Part shown: positions 22,546 to 32,707 of the stretch, one piece after another
Layout of the letters: each line of letters begins with the position of its first letter
Position numbering within the stretch: position 1 is the stretch's first letter
NCBI GenBank assembly: GCA_007115705.1
Contig: QXEO01000211.1
Coordinates: forward strand, 310,001-374,000
DNA length: 64,000 bases
Source: Dactylis glomerata
Lineage: Eukaryota > Streptophyta > Magnoliopsida > Poales > Poaceae
Direction of reading: 5' to 3'
Program-made: the position numbers and the translations under genes
The notes under the pieces: model-generated
What the model saw: only the letters and a program-made list of their open reading frames with translations
What the model was told of the DNA's origin: nothing
Database searches by the model: none

Positions 22546-24130
22546 TTAGTTCATCATTATCACCACTTTTTTCAACACAATACATCAAAGATAGGCTTTT
22601 AGGTATGATTGGTGTGAGGGGAGGTGATACCTTTGTAGCGTGAGCCATGAGACAAGTCGCATTGTGATTGGTGCACTTTGATTCATTTAAGAAAGCAAAG
22701 AGAGATGATGAAGAGGTAGGTTTGGCAATGGCGATGGTGACCATCCCTACTTCTTCATCATCACTTGCATCATTAGTGGAATAATATTCTTCTTGAGTCA
22801 CCAATGATCTTGTGGGGATGGCTCTCTTCTTGTCAGAGTTCCTTGGAGGGTATGACTTGGTCTTCATCTTCTTGTGGACAAGTCTTCCATTGTGATCCTC
22901 CACTCTTTCATAAGGACAATGTGCAATGAAATGCTTTTGGTTGCCACAATTGTAGCAAGTCCTCACTCTACTTGTGGCCTTAGGATTGGGAGGACTAGAT
23001 GACTTCCACTTCTTCATGAATGCCCTTTGAGAAAGTGCCATGTGCTTGGCATGAGCATATTTCATGTCTTCGGGACTTCCTCCCACTATTTCTTCTTCTT
23101 CCTCCTCCAAACTTGATTCTTCATGATGCGAGACCTTGGCCTTCAAGGCAAGGTTATGAGTACGAATGCCACGTGCACGAGCAAGAACATCATCCGCATT
23201 CTTCTCGGCAATCTTCCTTGCAACAATCTCTTGCAAGATGTCATGTGCGGTCATCTTTTGATAGTTCACATCTCCCTTGATTGAGTTCATTGTGTCCTTC
23301 ATGAAGGGCAAGATATGTTGGATGAACTTCCTCTTCATCAATTTCCAATGACATTGAGTAGAACCAACGTCGGTTAGCTTCACTTGAAGAGCCAAGAGGC
23401 GCCTATGGAGTTCTTGAGGATCTTCATCGTCAAGCATGGCAAAGTTGTCCACCTCATTGTTGGCTTCATCAAACTTGGATTCTTGAATGCTTGCGTTCAC
23501 AATGAAGAGATCCGTGAGAGCATCCCAAGCTTCCTTTGCGGAGGTGATGGATCGAACAAATGCATTGTCCTTCTCAGAGAGTAACATGTGGATGAGGTGC
23601 AAGGTGGAAACATTGAGTTGATTGTCAATATGCTCCCATGGTTGCAAATTGTTCAAGTCCTTGGAAGTTGGATTAAATCCCTGCTCAATAATTCTCCAAA
23701 GCTCAATAGAGACAAAGTTAATGTGAGAGCGCATGTTATCTTGCCAATCGGCAAAGCTAGAAGCATCAAGAGGAGGCGGAGGACCGCAAGAGGCTTGGTG
23801 TGGCAATTGGAGGTTTCTCTCGGAGACATAGCTCGTAGGATGTGGAATCTCTAAGTTATGTCCCCTAGACGTGTATCCTTTCTTGCAGGTGTCCTCATCA
23901 CCCTCAACTTCACCAACCTTCTCCGGATCATCCGTGGCAGGCTTATCCTTGGTTAGAGGATCTTCCTTACCCGAGGGGTCAACCAGAGCCGGTGGAGTGG
24001 TGCTCGATGTACCACTAGTGAGGGCTTCGAGCTTAGTTCTTTGATTTTGTATTTCTACCATCACGGCCTCCATTTGGGTCATGATGGTGGTTAAATCCGC
24101 CTTAGTGACGGGACCTTCCTCTTCGCCCAT
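22490..24130 (-). CDS. gag: Copia Gag with CCHC zinc knuckle
   Basis: The 546-residue frame begins at the ATG at 24130, just after the primer site. An acidic N-terminus is followed by a UBN2-type Gag domain (about residues 130-330; ITSAKEAWDALTDLF and PQELHRRLLALQVKL are visible). A zinc knuckle CYNCGNQKHFIAHC (Cx2Cx4Hx4C) lies near residue 400. The frame is open to 22490, although the natural frame probably leaves it near 22520. Confidence 0.9.
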   Translation of the reverse strand: MGEEEGPVTKADLTTIMTQMEAVMVEIQNQRTKLEALTSGTSSTTPPALVDPSGKEDPLTKDKPATDDPEKVGEVEGDEDTCKKGYTSRGHNLEIPHPTSYVSERNLQLPHQASCGPPPPLDASSFADWQDNMRSHINFVSIELWRIIEQGFNPTSKDLNNLQPWEHIDNQLNVSTLHLIHMLLSEKDNAFVRSITSAKEAWDALTDLFIVNASIQESKFDEANNEVDNFAMLDDEDPQELHRRLLALQVKLTDVGSTQCHWKLMKRKFIQHILPFMKDTMNSIKGDVNYQKMTAHDILQEIVARKIAEKNADDVLARARGIRTHNLALKAKVSHHEESSLEEEEEEIVGGSPEDMKYAHAKHMALSQRAFMKKWKSSSPPNPKATSRVRTCYNCGNQKHFIAHCPYERVEDHNGRLVHKKMKTKSYPPRNSDKKRAIPTRSLVTQEEYYSTNDASDDEEVGMVTIAIAKPTSSSSLFAFLNESKCTNHNATCLMAHATKVSPPLTPIIPKSLSLMYCVEKSGDNDELNEMDIFHVNFEWGDQSTL

Positions 24131-24167
24131 AATCTCTTATTTGGTAAAGCCCAATCAAAGATCCCTT

Positions 24168-24179
24168 TCTCTTATACCA
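24168..24179 (-). other. degenerate primer binding site, tRNA-Met type
   Basis: The minus strand reads TGGTATAAGAGA in the context TTTCAATTGGTAT. This is the initiator tRNA-Met primer site of Copia elements with two changes. It lies 11 bases from the LTR end. Confidence 0.75.
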
Positions 24180-24863
24180 ATTGAAAGGATTGTTACGGGC
24201 GACTAGAGGGGGTGAATAGGCGCTAAGTCAATTCTTAGACTTTTTCATTTTTACGGCTTGACACAAAGTAAATTCAATAGATGTGCAACTAGGTGAATTT
24301 CCTAAAAGTGACAAGTGAGCAAGTAAACAAGTAAAGAACAAGATACAAGTAAGGGAATGAAATAACCAAAGAGTGGAGACTGGAGACACATGGATGTATT
24401 CCCGTAGTTCCTTCCTTATGATGGGAAGTACGTCTACGTTGGAGAGGTGTGGAGACACGGAGTCCACCAACGCCACAAAAGCTCACCTTATTCTCCGGTG
24501 AGCAAGCCACGGAGGCTAGCTCGGTTCCACTAAGAAGTGGTCTTGAGGGAGACAATTGAAACCCATACGCGGAGGTTGGGGCACAACTCCACAACGCAAT
24601 TGGAGGCTCCCAACAAGAACCACGAAGCTTCTACACAGAGGAACCTTTGAGGTTACCTCTTTTGCTCAAGGCAAGTTCCACGGAGGATGGGTGGGGGAAA
24701 ACAAATCACTTGGGTGGGACTGTAGATCTAGGGATCCTCTCTCAATCTACCAAATCTTGGGGGATTTGGTTGGATATAGAGAGAGATTTACGAAGGTGAA
24801 GCTCTTGCATTAATGGAGGAGAGAGGAAAATCGAGGTAGCTCTTTGGGGAAGAAGCCATCTCC

Positions 24864-24871
24864 TATTTATA
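24864..24871 (-). promoter_or_regulatory. Copia LTR TATA box
   Basis: TATAAATA on the minus strand, downstream of the palindromic motif array at 24907-25202. It is the likely core promoter. Confidence 0.65.
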
Positions 24872-24906
24872 CTAGGGGCGCAATTATGGCCGTTACAGCG
24901 CCCCGA

Positions 24907-25202
24907 GCGGTAGTACCGGCCAGCGTCTTCTCCCTTTGACTTTGAATCTTCAGCAAAAATTCCAGGAGGGCGGTAGCACCGCTGTGCCCAGCGGTAGTAC
25001 CGGCCGCGTCTTTGTCTTAAGCTGAGGAGGGGGACGACGGAAGTACCAACCTAGTACCGCATCTTTTGGTGGCCCGGTACTTCTGGGCGGTAGAACTGCT
25101 CCTATAGATTGAGTGGTACTGCCACGGTAGTACCACCGGGCAGTGGCTGGCTTGTGCAAAAACAACACAGGCGGTAGTACCGGCCGAGGGGGCGGTACTA
25201 CC
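24907..25202 (-). repeat. array of palindromic GGTAGTACC motifs in U3
   Basis: Seven related copies of GCGGTAGTACCGG or close variants start at about 24907, 24970, 24991, 25087, 25124, 25171 and 25192. Most are partly palindromic around GGTAGTACC. They sit in U3 upstream of the TATA box, where enhancer repeats are expected. Any function is inferred. Confidence 0.7.
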
Positions 25203-25386
25203 ATTGTACTAAAAACTGCACTACTTCCTGCAATTACAAATGCACCAAGAGCTAGAGTTTCTTGATTAGCATATGTCATCAATACCAAAATATATTAGGA
25301 CAATAAATGTCCTTTCATAGAGTTTGTGACACCAAAAGACTAGCACTACTTTACAAAGTAAGAAATAAGACAAAAGACTATGACAC

Positions 25387-27010
25387 CTAGGAGGGTGTAG
25401 TGTTGAACACTGGAGTGGCACTCGAGGAAGGATTAGTGCTAGACGATGTTGGCACCGGCAGAATCAGAGACACCAAGGTCTGGGAGTACTTTTTGGCCTC
25501 TACAAATAAGCCTTCCATTCCCACAGCTTTGTCGCTCTCATCATGGGCAAGAGATGAGCTCACCTTTGCCCAATCGATGATTTCTCCATGCGACATAGCC
25601 AACGCTATGGTTGCTTTGGGGCCACTTCTTATTGAAGATCTCTTTAATAAGAGCGCTGGGTCTTCAGGAGTGTTGAAAGGTTCGACTAGCTTCCTCAGAT
25701 TCTGTGGAAGTTCATCCTTCTTCTTGGGAAAGAAGATCCTGAAGAGACGCGTTAAGGCATGCCGAGTGTTTTGCGGCACCATCCTGACATTCTTGCAGTT
25801 CGAATCTAGCACTTCAACAGCATCAAACAAGGGATCTTCAGCTCTGTCCTCACGCAACAAGAAGGTTTCCCCAATTTTTTCTGCTACAGCATGGAACATC
25901 AGGGTTAGCACATAAGTACAAGATTGAACAAAAAGAATCACATGTCAGAAGAAGCTTACTGCCAAAAGCAACAGATAGTGCGTTGAGACGACCGATAGCT
26001 GCTTCTTCGTATTTGGATTGTTCTTGGGTGGTCTTAGCAAGTGCATTTTCAGCTTCAACTTCCCTTGCTTCCCCTTCTTTGATTGCCTGGGAGGCAACAT
26101 TTTTTGCGGCAGCAAGTTCCTCTTTGTCTTGTTTTCAATATCAGCAAGTTGGGCTTGAGCTTCCTCAAGACCCTTTGTATTGACTCTAAGCTTAACCCTT
26201 CTACACGAAATAAAGCATTTCTCAATAAAGCTTCATATTCAAAGTTATATCAGACTAAAATTCGATGATCATGGAAAACTCGAGTTATTAAAATATCGGG
26301 TTGCTTACTTTTGGCTTTGTCGGCAGCTGTCCAGAACTCGATGCATTTAGCACCAAGTGCTATAAATTTCTTCATGATGGGCTGCAAAGGCAAAGGAGCA
26401 CAATTTAGAATAGAATTTTAGGAATTGACAGTGCAACAGAGATAAAATGCTTACATCATCCAAAGAAGGGATAGCTTGATGTTTCTCAAGAGAAAGGCCA
26501 GGAAGTAGTGGATTCTTCCTGTGGTGCTTTCCTTTTGGTTCCACCAAGGGTTTTCCTTTGGCTTCCACCAGTTGAGTTTCACCCACCATTTCTGCCAGCG
26601 GGTTCTTCTTCTTGGATGCCGAAGAAGTTGAGGGTGACTAAATTTGAACTTCACCTTCCTCACCGACAGCCTCCTCGCTAATAGTCAATAGAGTTAAGAA
26701 GACCACAAAATCAGTAAGAGAAGACGAAACAGCAGATCCAAGAAGAAACATGTACACTTACGATTATGTTCCTGCTAGGTCGAACAAAGTGGGAACTGAC
26801 ATAGGCGTGGAGGAAGTCGCTAGAACATCAGGTGTATTCATTGTTTTTATGTACCCGAGGATTTTAAATCCTCCTGGTGTTTTCTTTTCTTCCCTCCATC
26901 TCCACCCTTTGAACTTGCGGAGGGGAGTGACTGATTGGACTCAGTCCTCTCTGAGGAGTCCTCAAATTCATCCTTGTCCCACCTTTCAGTGGTCTCGGGG
27001 GCTTCGTTAT
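25387..27010 (-). pseudogene. 3' exons of a retrotransposon accessory gene
   Basis: The last exon (25883-25387) encodes about 165 residues, including a RLFRIFFPKKKDELPQNLRKL block and SGPKATIALAMSHGEIIDWA, and ends TAG at 25387. A clean intron (25884-25959, GT...AG) precedes it. The upstream exon, from 25960 to about 26200, encodes a strongly helical, Glu/Ala/Lys-rich coiled coil with one frameshift. Further GT/AG borders are visible near 26310 and 26380. The arrangement (coiled coil, then a helical C-terminal domain with an acidic or Ser-rich tail) is like the seven-exon gene at 58968-63597. The 5' part is severed by the insertion at 27011. Molecular function is unknown. Confidence 0.65.
27006..27010. 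repeat. left copy of target duplication (GTTAT)
   Basis: GTTAT directly precedes the 3' LTR end at 27011. The partner lies beyond the element inserted at 51551 and outside the window, so this is unconfirmed. Confidence 0.4.
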
Positions 27011-27363
27011 TGACGAGGGGGTTAACTTGGCAAATATCCTAGATGAAGGACTTAGGATCGGGGGAAGAGGGCATCGGATGAACTCGAAGGTAAAGATTCA
27101 TACAAACAAGGTGAAACTTGATGCGTTTTGAGCTAGTAACAATTGGCTCAATCTCAATCTATCACTGACCGGCCTCTCTTGGCCCTATATATAGGTGGCC
27201 AGGTCTCGAGGAGCCGATCTGGTTCAATACAAATTACAATGTTGTTTACGATATGATCTTGTGCTCGACTATAACTATGACTGGGCTTAATTTCCATAGG
27301 CTATTACCCGAACAGGCCCTAAGGGTACTAAGATAACGGGCCTTAGTAGCTATACCCTTGTCA
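27011..27363 (-). repeat. 353-bp 3' LTR of the Tat-type element
   Basis: On the minus strand it starts TGACAAGGGTATAG and ends GTTAACCCCCTCGTCA. It matches the partial 5' LTR at 51342-51550 through the block around CTAGATGAAGGACTTAGG and the CCTATATATAGG box (TATATATA at 27186-27193). Confidence 0.88.
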
Positions 27364-27380
27364 GTAATCCCCGAGGTTCT
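27364..27380 (-). other. polypurine tract
   Basis: The minus strand reads AGAACCTCGGGGATTAC directly before the LTR start. It is the same type as the CTTCGGGGACTAG tract at 57899-57916. Confidence 0.7.
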
Positions 27381-28289
27381 ACCAAAATTGTAGATTCGGG
27401 TTGAATCTCAAATCTTCATATCTTCAACTTATAATCTCCGGCTTGATCAATCTTCATCTTCTTCTTTCTCTCAATTTCATTGAATATTTCATATTCTTAA
27501 ATTTTCATGGGGATTTTCGTTAACAAGCTTGGTGCTTCTGACAGATCAGAAAACCAGTTAACTGCCTGAGCAAAAACTTGCTGCCTACTTCAAACTCAAG
27601 TCCCCGGACTCGAATTCGGTACCAGACGTAACCCAGTCTTTTGCCGCATTTAGGACTTACAAAGGCGTGGATTCTAGTATTTCTTAGAGTACCTAGTGCG
27701 TCCACTGGGATTTTCTTCGTATCATGGATACGGAAACTTACTAGTAGAGCGCATTCATGTGCGTATACTAGGCCATGCAGGACGGATCCTGAGGTCTTAC
27801 CTTCATGATTTTGCGACCACGACATTCAAGTACTTTATCACGACAACACGGCTTGAGAATCAAAATTTTATCGTGAGCCTTGTTTGGCTGCTTCAATGCC
27901 TAAAATCTTTGATTTGTCTTCTTCAACTATCACAAATCCCTCCCGATGGGAGTGAATTGCCGATTTTATCGTCTGTTGTTTATCATTGATGATGAAGTTG
28001 ATAGTTTACTCTTATTATGAAGCCGATATTTCCATCTTCATTGGTTGTGCGACCAGTGCTCCCGATGGGAGCAACCCCTGAGGCTATAATGGGGTGCTTG
28101 CATCCGATTATAGGCTCAAAAATTCTTTGACTTCTTCAAAATGTTTTTACTTTGCTCCTTTTCTTTTACTGACATTTCCTGCACACCTAAAAAGAACTAA
28201 AATTGTCCTTTGGGCTATACTATAGAAGCGATCAGTCTATTGGGCCTCCTTCTGATTATATTCTGACCCAAAGACCTATCTTGCTTGGC
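27381..28289. other. spacer and promoter region of the antisense gene
   Basis: No frame here resembles a known protein. The inverted repeat CTCCCGATGGGAG occurs near 27943 and 28061. The position upstream of the TATA box at 28290 makes it the likely promoter region of the antisense B3 gene. Confidence 0.5.
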
Positions 28290-28297
28290 AATAAATA
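28290..28297 (+). promoter_or_regulatory. TATA-like box of the B3 cargo gene
   Basis: AATAAATA lies 113 bp upstream of the ATG at 28403, in the plus orientation. Placement relative to the gene resembles the TATAAATA box at 58360 of the other antisense gene. Confidence 0.5.
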
Positions 28298-28402
28298 CCC
28301 ATTGCTCAACATCCTTTTAACTCTAAGCCTTTTACTGTTAGCTGTCGCAATTGTACCATCTTCTTCTTCATCCATCTAGGGTTTCCTCTGTTAATCTTCC
28401 CC

Positions 28403-28988
28403 ATGGCCGATGTTGATGCTAGCAACCAGGGTGATGTGTCCATAGTAGAAAAGCGTGGTCGTGGCCATCCATGCAGAAGAAAGAATAAGCCCAAATCTTT
28501 GTGTGCCGCAGCTGCATCGTCATTGACTTTAGCTAAGCGTCGTCCTGGTCGCCCTCGTGGAAGTAAAAAACAAGAAATCCTCTTTGACAACAAAGGATCT
28601 TGCTAATTGTCTAGATGTAAGTGTTGCTCATCCTATCATGTCGTCGTCATCGTCAGGCGATCTATTTTCTTTCTTCTCTTTTGCTGGTGCCCAATGCCGT
28701 GAACAACAGCGCCTTCCTCTGAAGTTCACTGAATTCATGGAGGGCCATGAACTTTGGGAGGCTGTTCTCTGAGAAACATCTAGTGGCGGGCCGCCATATG
28801 AATTGGAGGTGTATTATGATGGCAATGGTGATGCTTTCTTCTGAGGTGGCTAGGACAATTTTGCTGAAGATCATGATATTCATCAAGGATGGATCTTGAT
28901 GTTTGACTACCACCGTGGGACTGCCAAGTTTGATGTGAAGATCTTCGATGGCACCCAGTGCGAGAAGAAGTACAACCTTTCTATTTAA
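28403..28988 (+). pseudogene. AT-hook / B3-domain protein, antisense cargo of the Tat element
   Basis: The ATG at 28403 opens a frame with two AT-hook-like basic motifs, KRGRGHPCRR and KRRPGRPRGSKK, which bind the minor groove of AT-rich DNA. Near 28560 the frame shifts by one. The next frame then carries a B3 domain, the plant-specific DNA-binding fold of ARF, REM and ABI3 factors: RLPLKFTEFM, VYYDGNGDAFF, DNFAEDHDIHQGWILMFDY and KFDVKIFDGTQCEKKY. It ends TAA at 28986-28988. In-frame stops at 28770 (TGA), 28842 (TGA) and 28851 (TAG) make it a pseudogene; each could be a C-to-T type change at a methylated site. It lies antisense between integrase and 3' LTR, where other Tat elements keep accessory genes. 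A nuclear DNA-binding role is inferred. Confidence 0.75.
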
Positions 28989-29509
28989 GTTGTAATGCTT
29001 AGTACTTTTCTCATTTGTAATGCTCATGTGTCTCGAAGTATTCAACTATTGTAAAAAAGTGAACCAAGGGAACTAAATAATTCCAAGGTTCAGTTTTTTG
29101 TTTATTTGAACTAAATTTCAGCCACTATGTGCGATCATCATTTGATTATTATCTAGAAGCTTGTTTCATTTTGCTGAACTAGAAAAGTTTACTTGTGCGT
29201 CTCGTGGTGACTCGCCAAAATTTACAATTTGTTGTTTCAACTCTTGCGGGGGAGCCCCCAAGTATATTTCATGAATTAAGTGTAACAAACGACGTACATA
29301 AGCATAACCCAATAAACCTGACCTATGGCCTGTGTTTCTAGGTTTAGAGGGGTAATACTCGAAGAAATAGAAAAACATCGACTTCACTTGTTTGGGCTGA
29401 AAAGCCTATGTATCTTTTTATATGCAATTTCTATGTGTAGAATCTTCGCACTCAGCGTTCCAAGGATTGCCTTCATCCTTGCCAGTCTTCTTGTCTTAAA
29501 GTCGATATG
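28989..29509. other. spacer between the B3 gene and the integrase end
   Basis: It probably contains the 3' UTR of the antisense gene and the 3' end of the sense polyprotein transcript. I see no protein similarity on either strand. Confidence 0.5.
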
Positions 29510-30074
29510 CTCCTCTAGGTATTACTTCTGTTGAGATGTAAGGTCCCAGCCATGGTGATTCGAATTTTCCATGACTGTCCCGTTTTAATCGCAACACAAG
29601 ATCTCCCACCACGAAGGAGCGGGGCCGAACTAGTACTGTGGTAATTTCTCAGGTTCTGCAGATATTGCATAGATCTAGCTAACGCAACATCTCTTGTTTC
29701 ATCTAATGCATCAACATTTCTTGAAGTGCCTCATTGGAAGCGCTTTCATCATAAGCCGCGATTCTTGGAGCCTCGTGAGTAATTTTGATTGGAAGCACGG
29801 CTTCTACCCAATGGACTAGAAAGAAATGCGTCTCTTGAGTAGCTGCATTGGGAGTGGTTTGGAGACTCCAAAGTACGAAGCGTATCTCATCAACCAAGCG
29901 TGTTTGGCTTTCTCGAGGGGCGCCAACAACCTCTTTTTTATTCTATTGCATATTAGCCCATTGGCTTTTTCGACTTGTCCATTCGTCTTTGGGTGCACCA
30001 CGGATGCGAATTTCAATTTGATTCCCATGCCTTCACAATAATTTTTGAACTCATTGGACATAAAATTCGTCCCA
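29510..30074 (-). pseudogene. Gypsy integrase, C-terminal half
   Basis: The frame from 30074 carries the end of the core. The second catalytic Asp lies at the Helitron junction, and the third catalytic residue, Glu, lies in HPKTNGQVEKANG. Then come LWSLQTTPNAATQETHFFLVH and the EITHEAPRI-like stretch of the C-terminal domain, with frame changes from about 29700 down to 29510. The N-terminal half continues at 34794 after the Helitron. Confidence 0.88.
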
Positions 30075-30766
30075 TCTATTATATATTAAAAGTACATTAC
30101 GGGCTAACCAGAAAAAAGAGAAAACTGCTAAAAATTCCCACATTAATTAGAAACATCTGACCATTTATTTGGTAGACTAAAAATCTATAGCCATTGGATT
30201 AGACTTAAGTGAAAAAATTACCCACCATTGCCATTACAATAGGAATTCTCTAACCGTTTTCTATTATTTCCCTTATTCTCCACAACATGGCCGCAGCCTC
30301 TAGGACCAACTAAACCCTAGATTAAATTGTGAAAAGAAGGAAAGAATAATCTTCTGCAAATTGGCGATCGCTTGGTTGCCGTCTCCCTGCATGGCCAATC
30401 GGTTTGTTGCCATTATCAACGCCAGATTTATCCGATCGTTCAACTGCCGACCTCAACGCCAAATCAGTCGAAGTTTTCTTAATTTTCTCAACGCCAGATC
30501 AGTCGAAGTTTTCTTAATTTTCTCACCCTGCAGGTAGATGGAATCGGGGTGATGGAGGAGAAGTAATTGCGTCGAATGGGGCATGACGTCCACGCGGCCA
30601 GGCCGACAGCAGCGTGAGTGCTCGATTGATGGCTTCGTTGGCTTGGCTGCTATATATTTCAATACTGTTTGCAAAGAACTAGGCGAAACAGATTGGAAAA
30701 CATGCAGACACACTTGGTATTAATTTGTAAAATTATTTTATCATGTTCCTCAAAATCAAGTGCTAA

Positions 30767-32707
30767 TTGGGACGTTCTGCCGCAACATATCATCGCGCCT
30801 GGATTTCAAATCACGGGAGCCATCTTAGTCGTTTCTCATGGGTGTCAGCGGGGTCTGGGAAGACGATCTCTTGCACGAGGCTGCACGCCTGCAAGCTGCG
30901 CCCGGAAAGAAGAACAAACAGGTTAGCACAGTTGCACATAATCATAAACCATGATTTGAAAATTAGATACGGGAATTGGCAGGAAATATGTTTTTCCATA
31001 AGATGCAATTGCATACTCACAGTTATTTAAGTACTATAGTTTTCACCAGAATTCTACGCCTCTAGGATGATCAATGCTGATCAGTATTTTGTTTTGGATC
31101 AGTTCAAACACCGACAATCCCTTGTCATTTGCTCCCAGGCTGCAAGTTCCTTTAGGCATCGAGGCTCTGCAGCAGCAGATCAACCAAAAAAAAAACCACT
31201 GAGTTGCCTGATAGTACCTTATTTGTTTTGTTTTTGAAGATAACAACCAACAGGTAACCCAGACTTCGTCGATTCACATCACCTCATCTAGATATTAGGT
31301 TTTGTTGGAGCTAACAAAGTCTTGACAAGTTCCAATGTATTCCGTTTTGCAAACAAGGTTGATACCTTTTTAGCAAACATTCTAGGAAAAAAACCATATG
31401 ATTTAAGGTTCCAATAGCGTAAACATATAATCACATAGGAATTACAGATATATGTTTGGATAAATTTCACCTAGATGTACCCTGGATAATGCCCAACACT
31501 GCAATCTGCATGTGATACTAGAACATGCATATGGCTAGAATCATAATAGGAGTGGTGAGGCTTTTACATATGCGCTGATCGACAAAGTACCTTGAGAAAA
31601 CAGAGATCTAAACCGTCCATGCTTAATTTTTCCTCTATGGGATGAGGCTCCACTGGCAAAAAAGATATGCTTCGGGGCTCTCGACAGAACTCTAAGGGAT
31701 CTATTAAGGCACAAAGATGAGAACAAAAGGGAGAGATCATTCGGTGGAATGACAGTGGTTCTAGGAGAGGACTTCGGCCAGATACTTCCAGGTCTACCAA
31801 AGGGAGAAGACACAACATAGTGTCACTGCATCCACTAAAAGGTCATATCACTGAAAACACTTCCATATACTGAAGCTAACAAAGAACATGCCTCTCAATA
31901 GCATGAAAAATGATATAAAGAGAAACAATGGGTAGCAGAATTTACAGACTGGATTTTCAATACTGCCAATGGAACAAATACATCAGCGGAAGATGAAAAT
32001 CTGATAAAATACCAAGTGACATTCTACTGAAAAAGTAAAAGATCCCAAAAAAAGGTGATTGTAGGAAGCATCTATCCAAATTTGAGGGACGGGTATCGCC
32101 AACTAGAATTCGTACAAGAAAGAGCAAGCTTATGTCCAAGGAAAAAGACAGTCCACGAGATAAATGAATGTATAATGGATCAACAAGAAGGTGAAGAGGA
32201 AACTTATCTAAATTGTAACACAGTATGCAAAGAAGCAACCTTAAATGGTGAAATAAATATTACATACCCAACAGAATTTCCAAAAATCTTTTTTTCCTGG
32301 AATTCTAAATCATCTACTACATCTAAAAGTAGGTCTACCAGTGATGCTCCTAGGTAATATCAACCAAAGTGTCGGGTTATACAATCTTACAAGATGACTA
32401 TTATTCAACTTGGAAGAATATTCATCGAGGCGCAGATAATAACAGGTACTCATGTGGGAGGAAAAGTCTAAATTCCAAGGATAATAATGTCACCGATATA
32501 ATCAGCGTGACCATTCCTTCTAAAGCAGAGACAATATCCTATTTTGGGCTGCTTTGCTATGAAAATCAACAAAAGCCAGGGCAATCTCTAAACACAGTAG
32601 GACTATATCTACCCATACCAGTTTTCACAAACGGACAACTATACGTAGCATTCTTAAGAGTGACAAGAACGGCCGGGCTGCGTGTAATGGTCAATGACGA
32701 AGATTGA
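30767..32707 (+). pseudogene. PIF1-type helicase part of Helitron RepHel, decayed
   Basis: Pieces appear in helicase order. A Walker A-like segment, AGSGKT, is near 30850. Motif II lies in WDEAP at 31638, with GALDRTLRDLLRH after it, and motif III follows in VVLGEDFGQILP. An ERA...VHEINECIM...TYPTEFP segment lies at 32055-32357. The last motif, GQSLNTVGLYLPIPVFTNGQL, lies near 32580-32650. Stops and shifts separate the pieces, and introns may account for some gaps. RepHel unwinds DNA during rolling-circle transposition. I did not locate the Rep nuclease motif. Confidence 0.8.

Larger units (their letters stand above)
17976..25331 (-). mobile_element. truncated, decayed Copia retrotransposon
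   Basis: On the minus strand the order is LTR (25331-24191), tRNA-Met-like primer site, Gag with zinc knuckle, protease, integrase and RT, which is the Copia order. The element breaks off after the RT near 17975, so RNase H and the 3' LTR are missing. A solo LTR (19892-20799) interrupts the integrase. Frameshifts, stops and two damaged catalytic motifs show it is dead. Confidence 0.9.
24191..25331 (-). repeat. 5' LTR of the Copia element
   Basis: The LTR ends CGTAACA at 24191 (minus strand) next to the primer site. Its start is placed at TGTCACAAAC, position 25331, from the TG...CA rule and by similarity of layout. This outer end has no second LTR or target duplication to confirm it. It has a TATAAATA box and a motif array in U3. 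Confidence 0.75.

Noticed and set aside
24907..25202. CRISPR-like repeat array
   Set aside because: Spacing is irregular, repeats are short and degenerate, and the context is a plant LTR.
28613..28658. Short intron (GTAAGT...TCAG) in the B3 gene
   Set aside because: At about 41 bp it is below the usual plant intron length, and the frame is open across it, so I treated the segment as coding.
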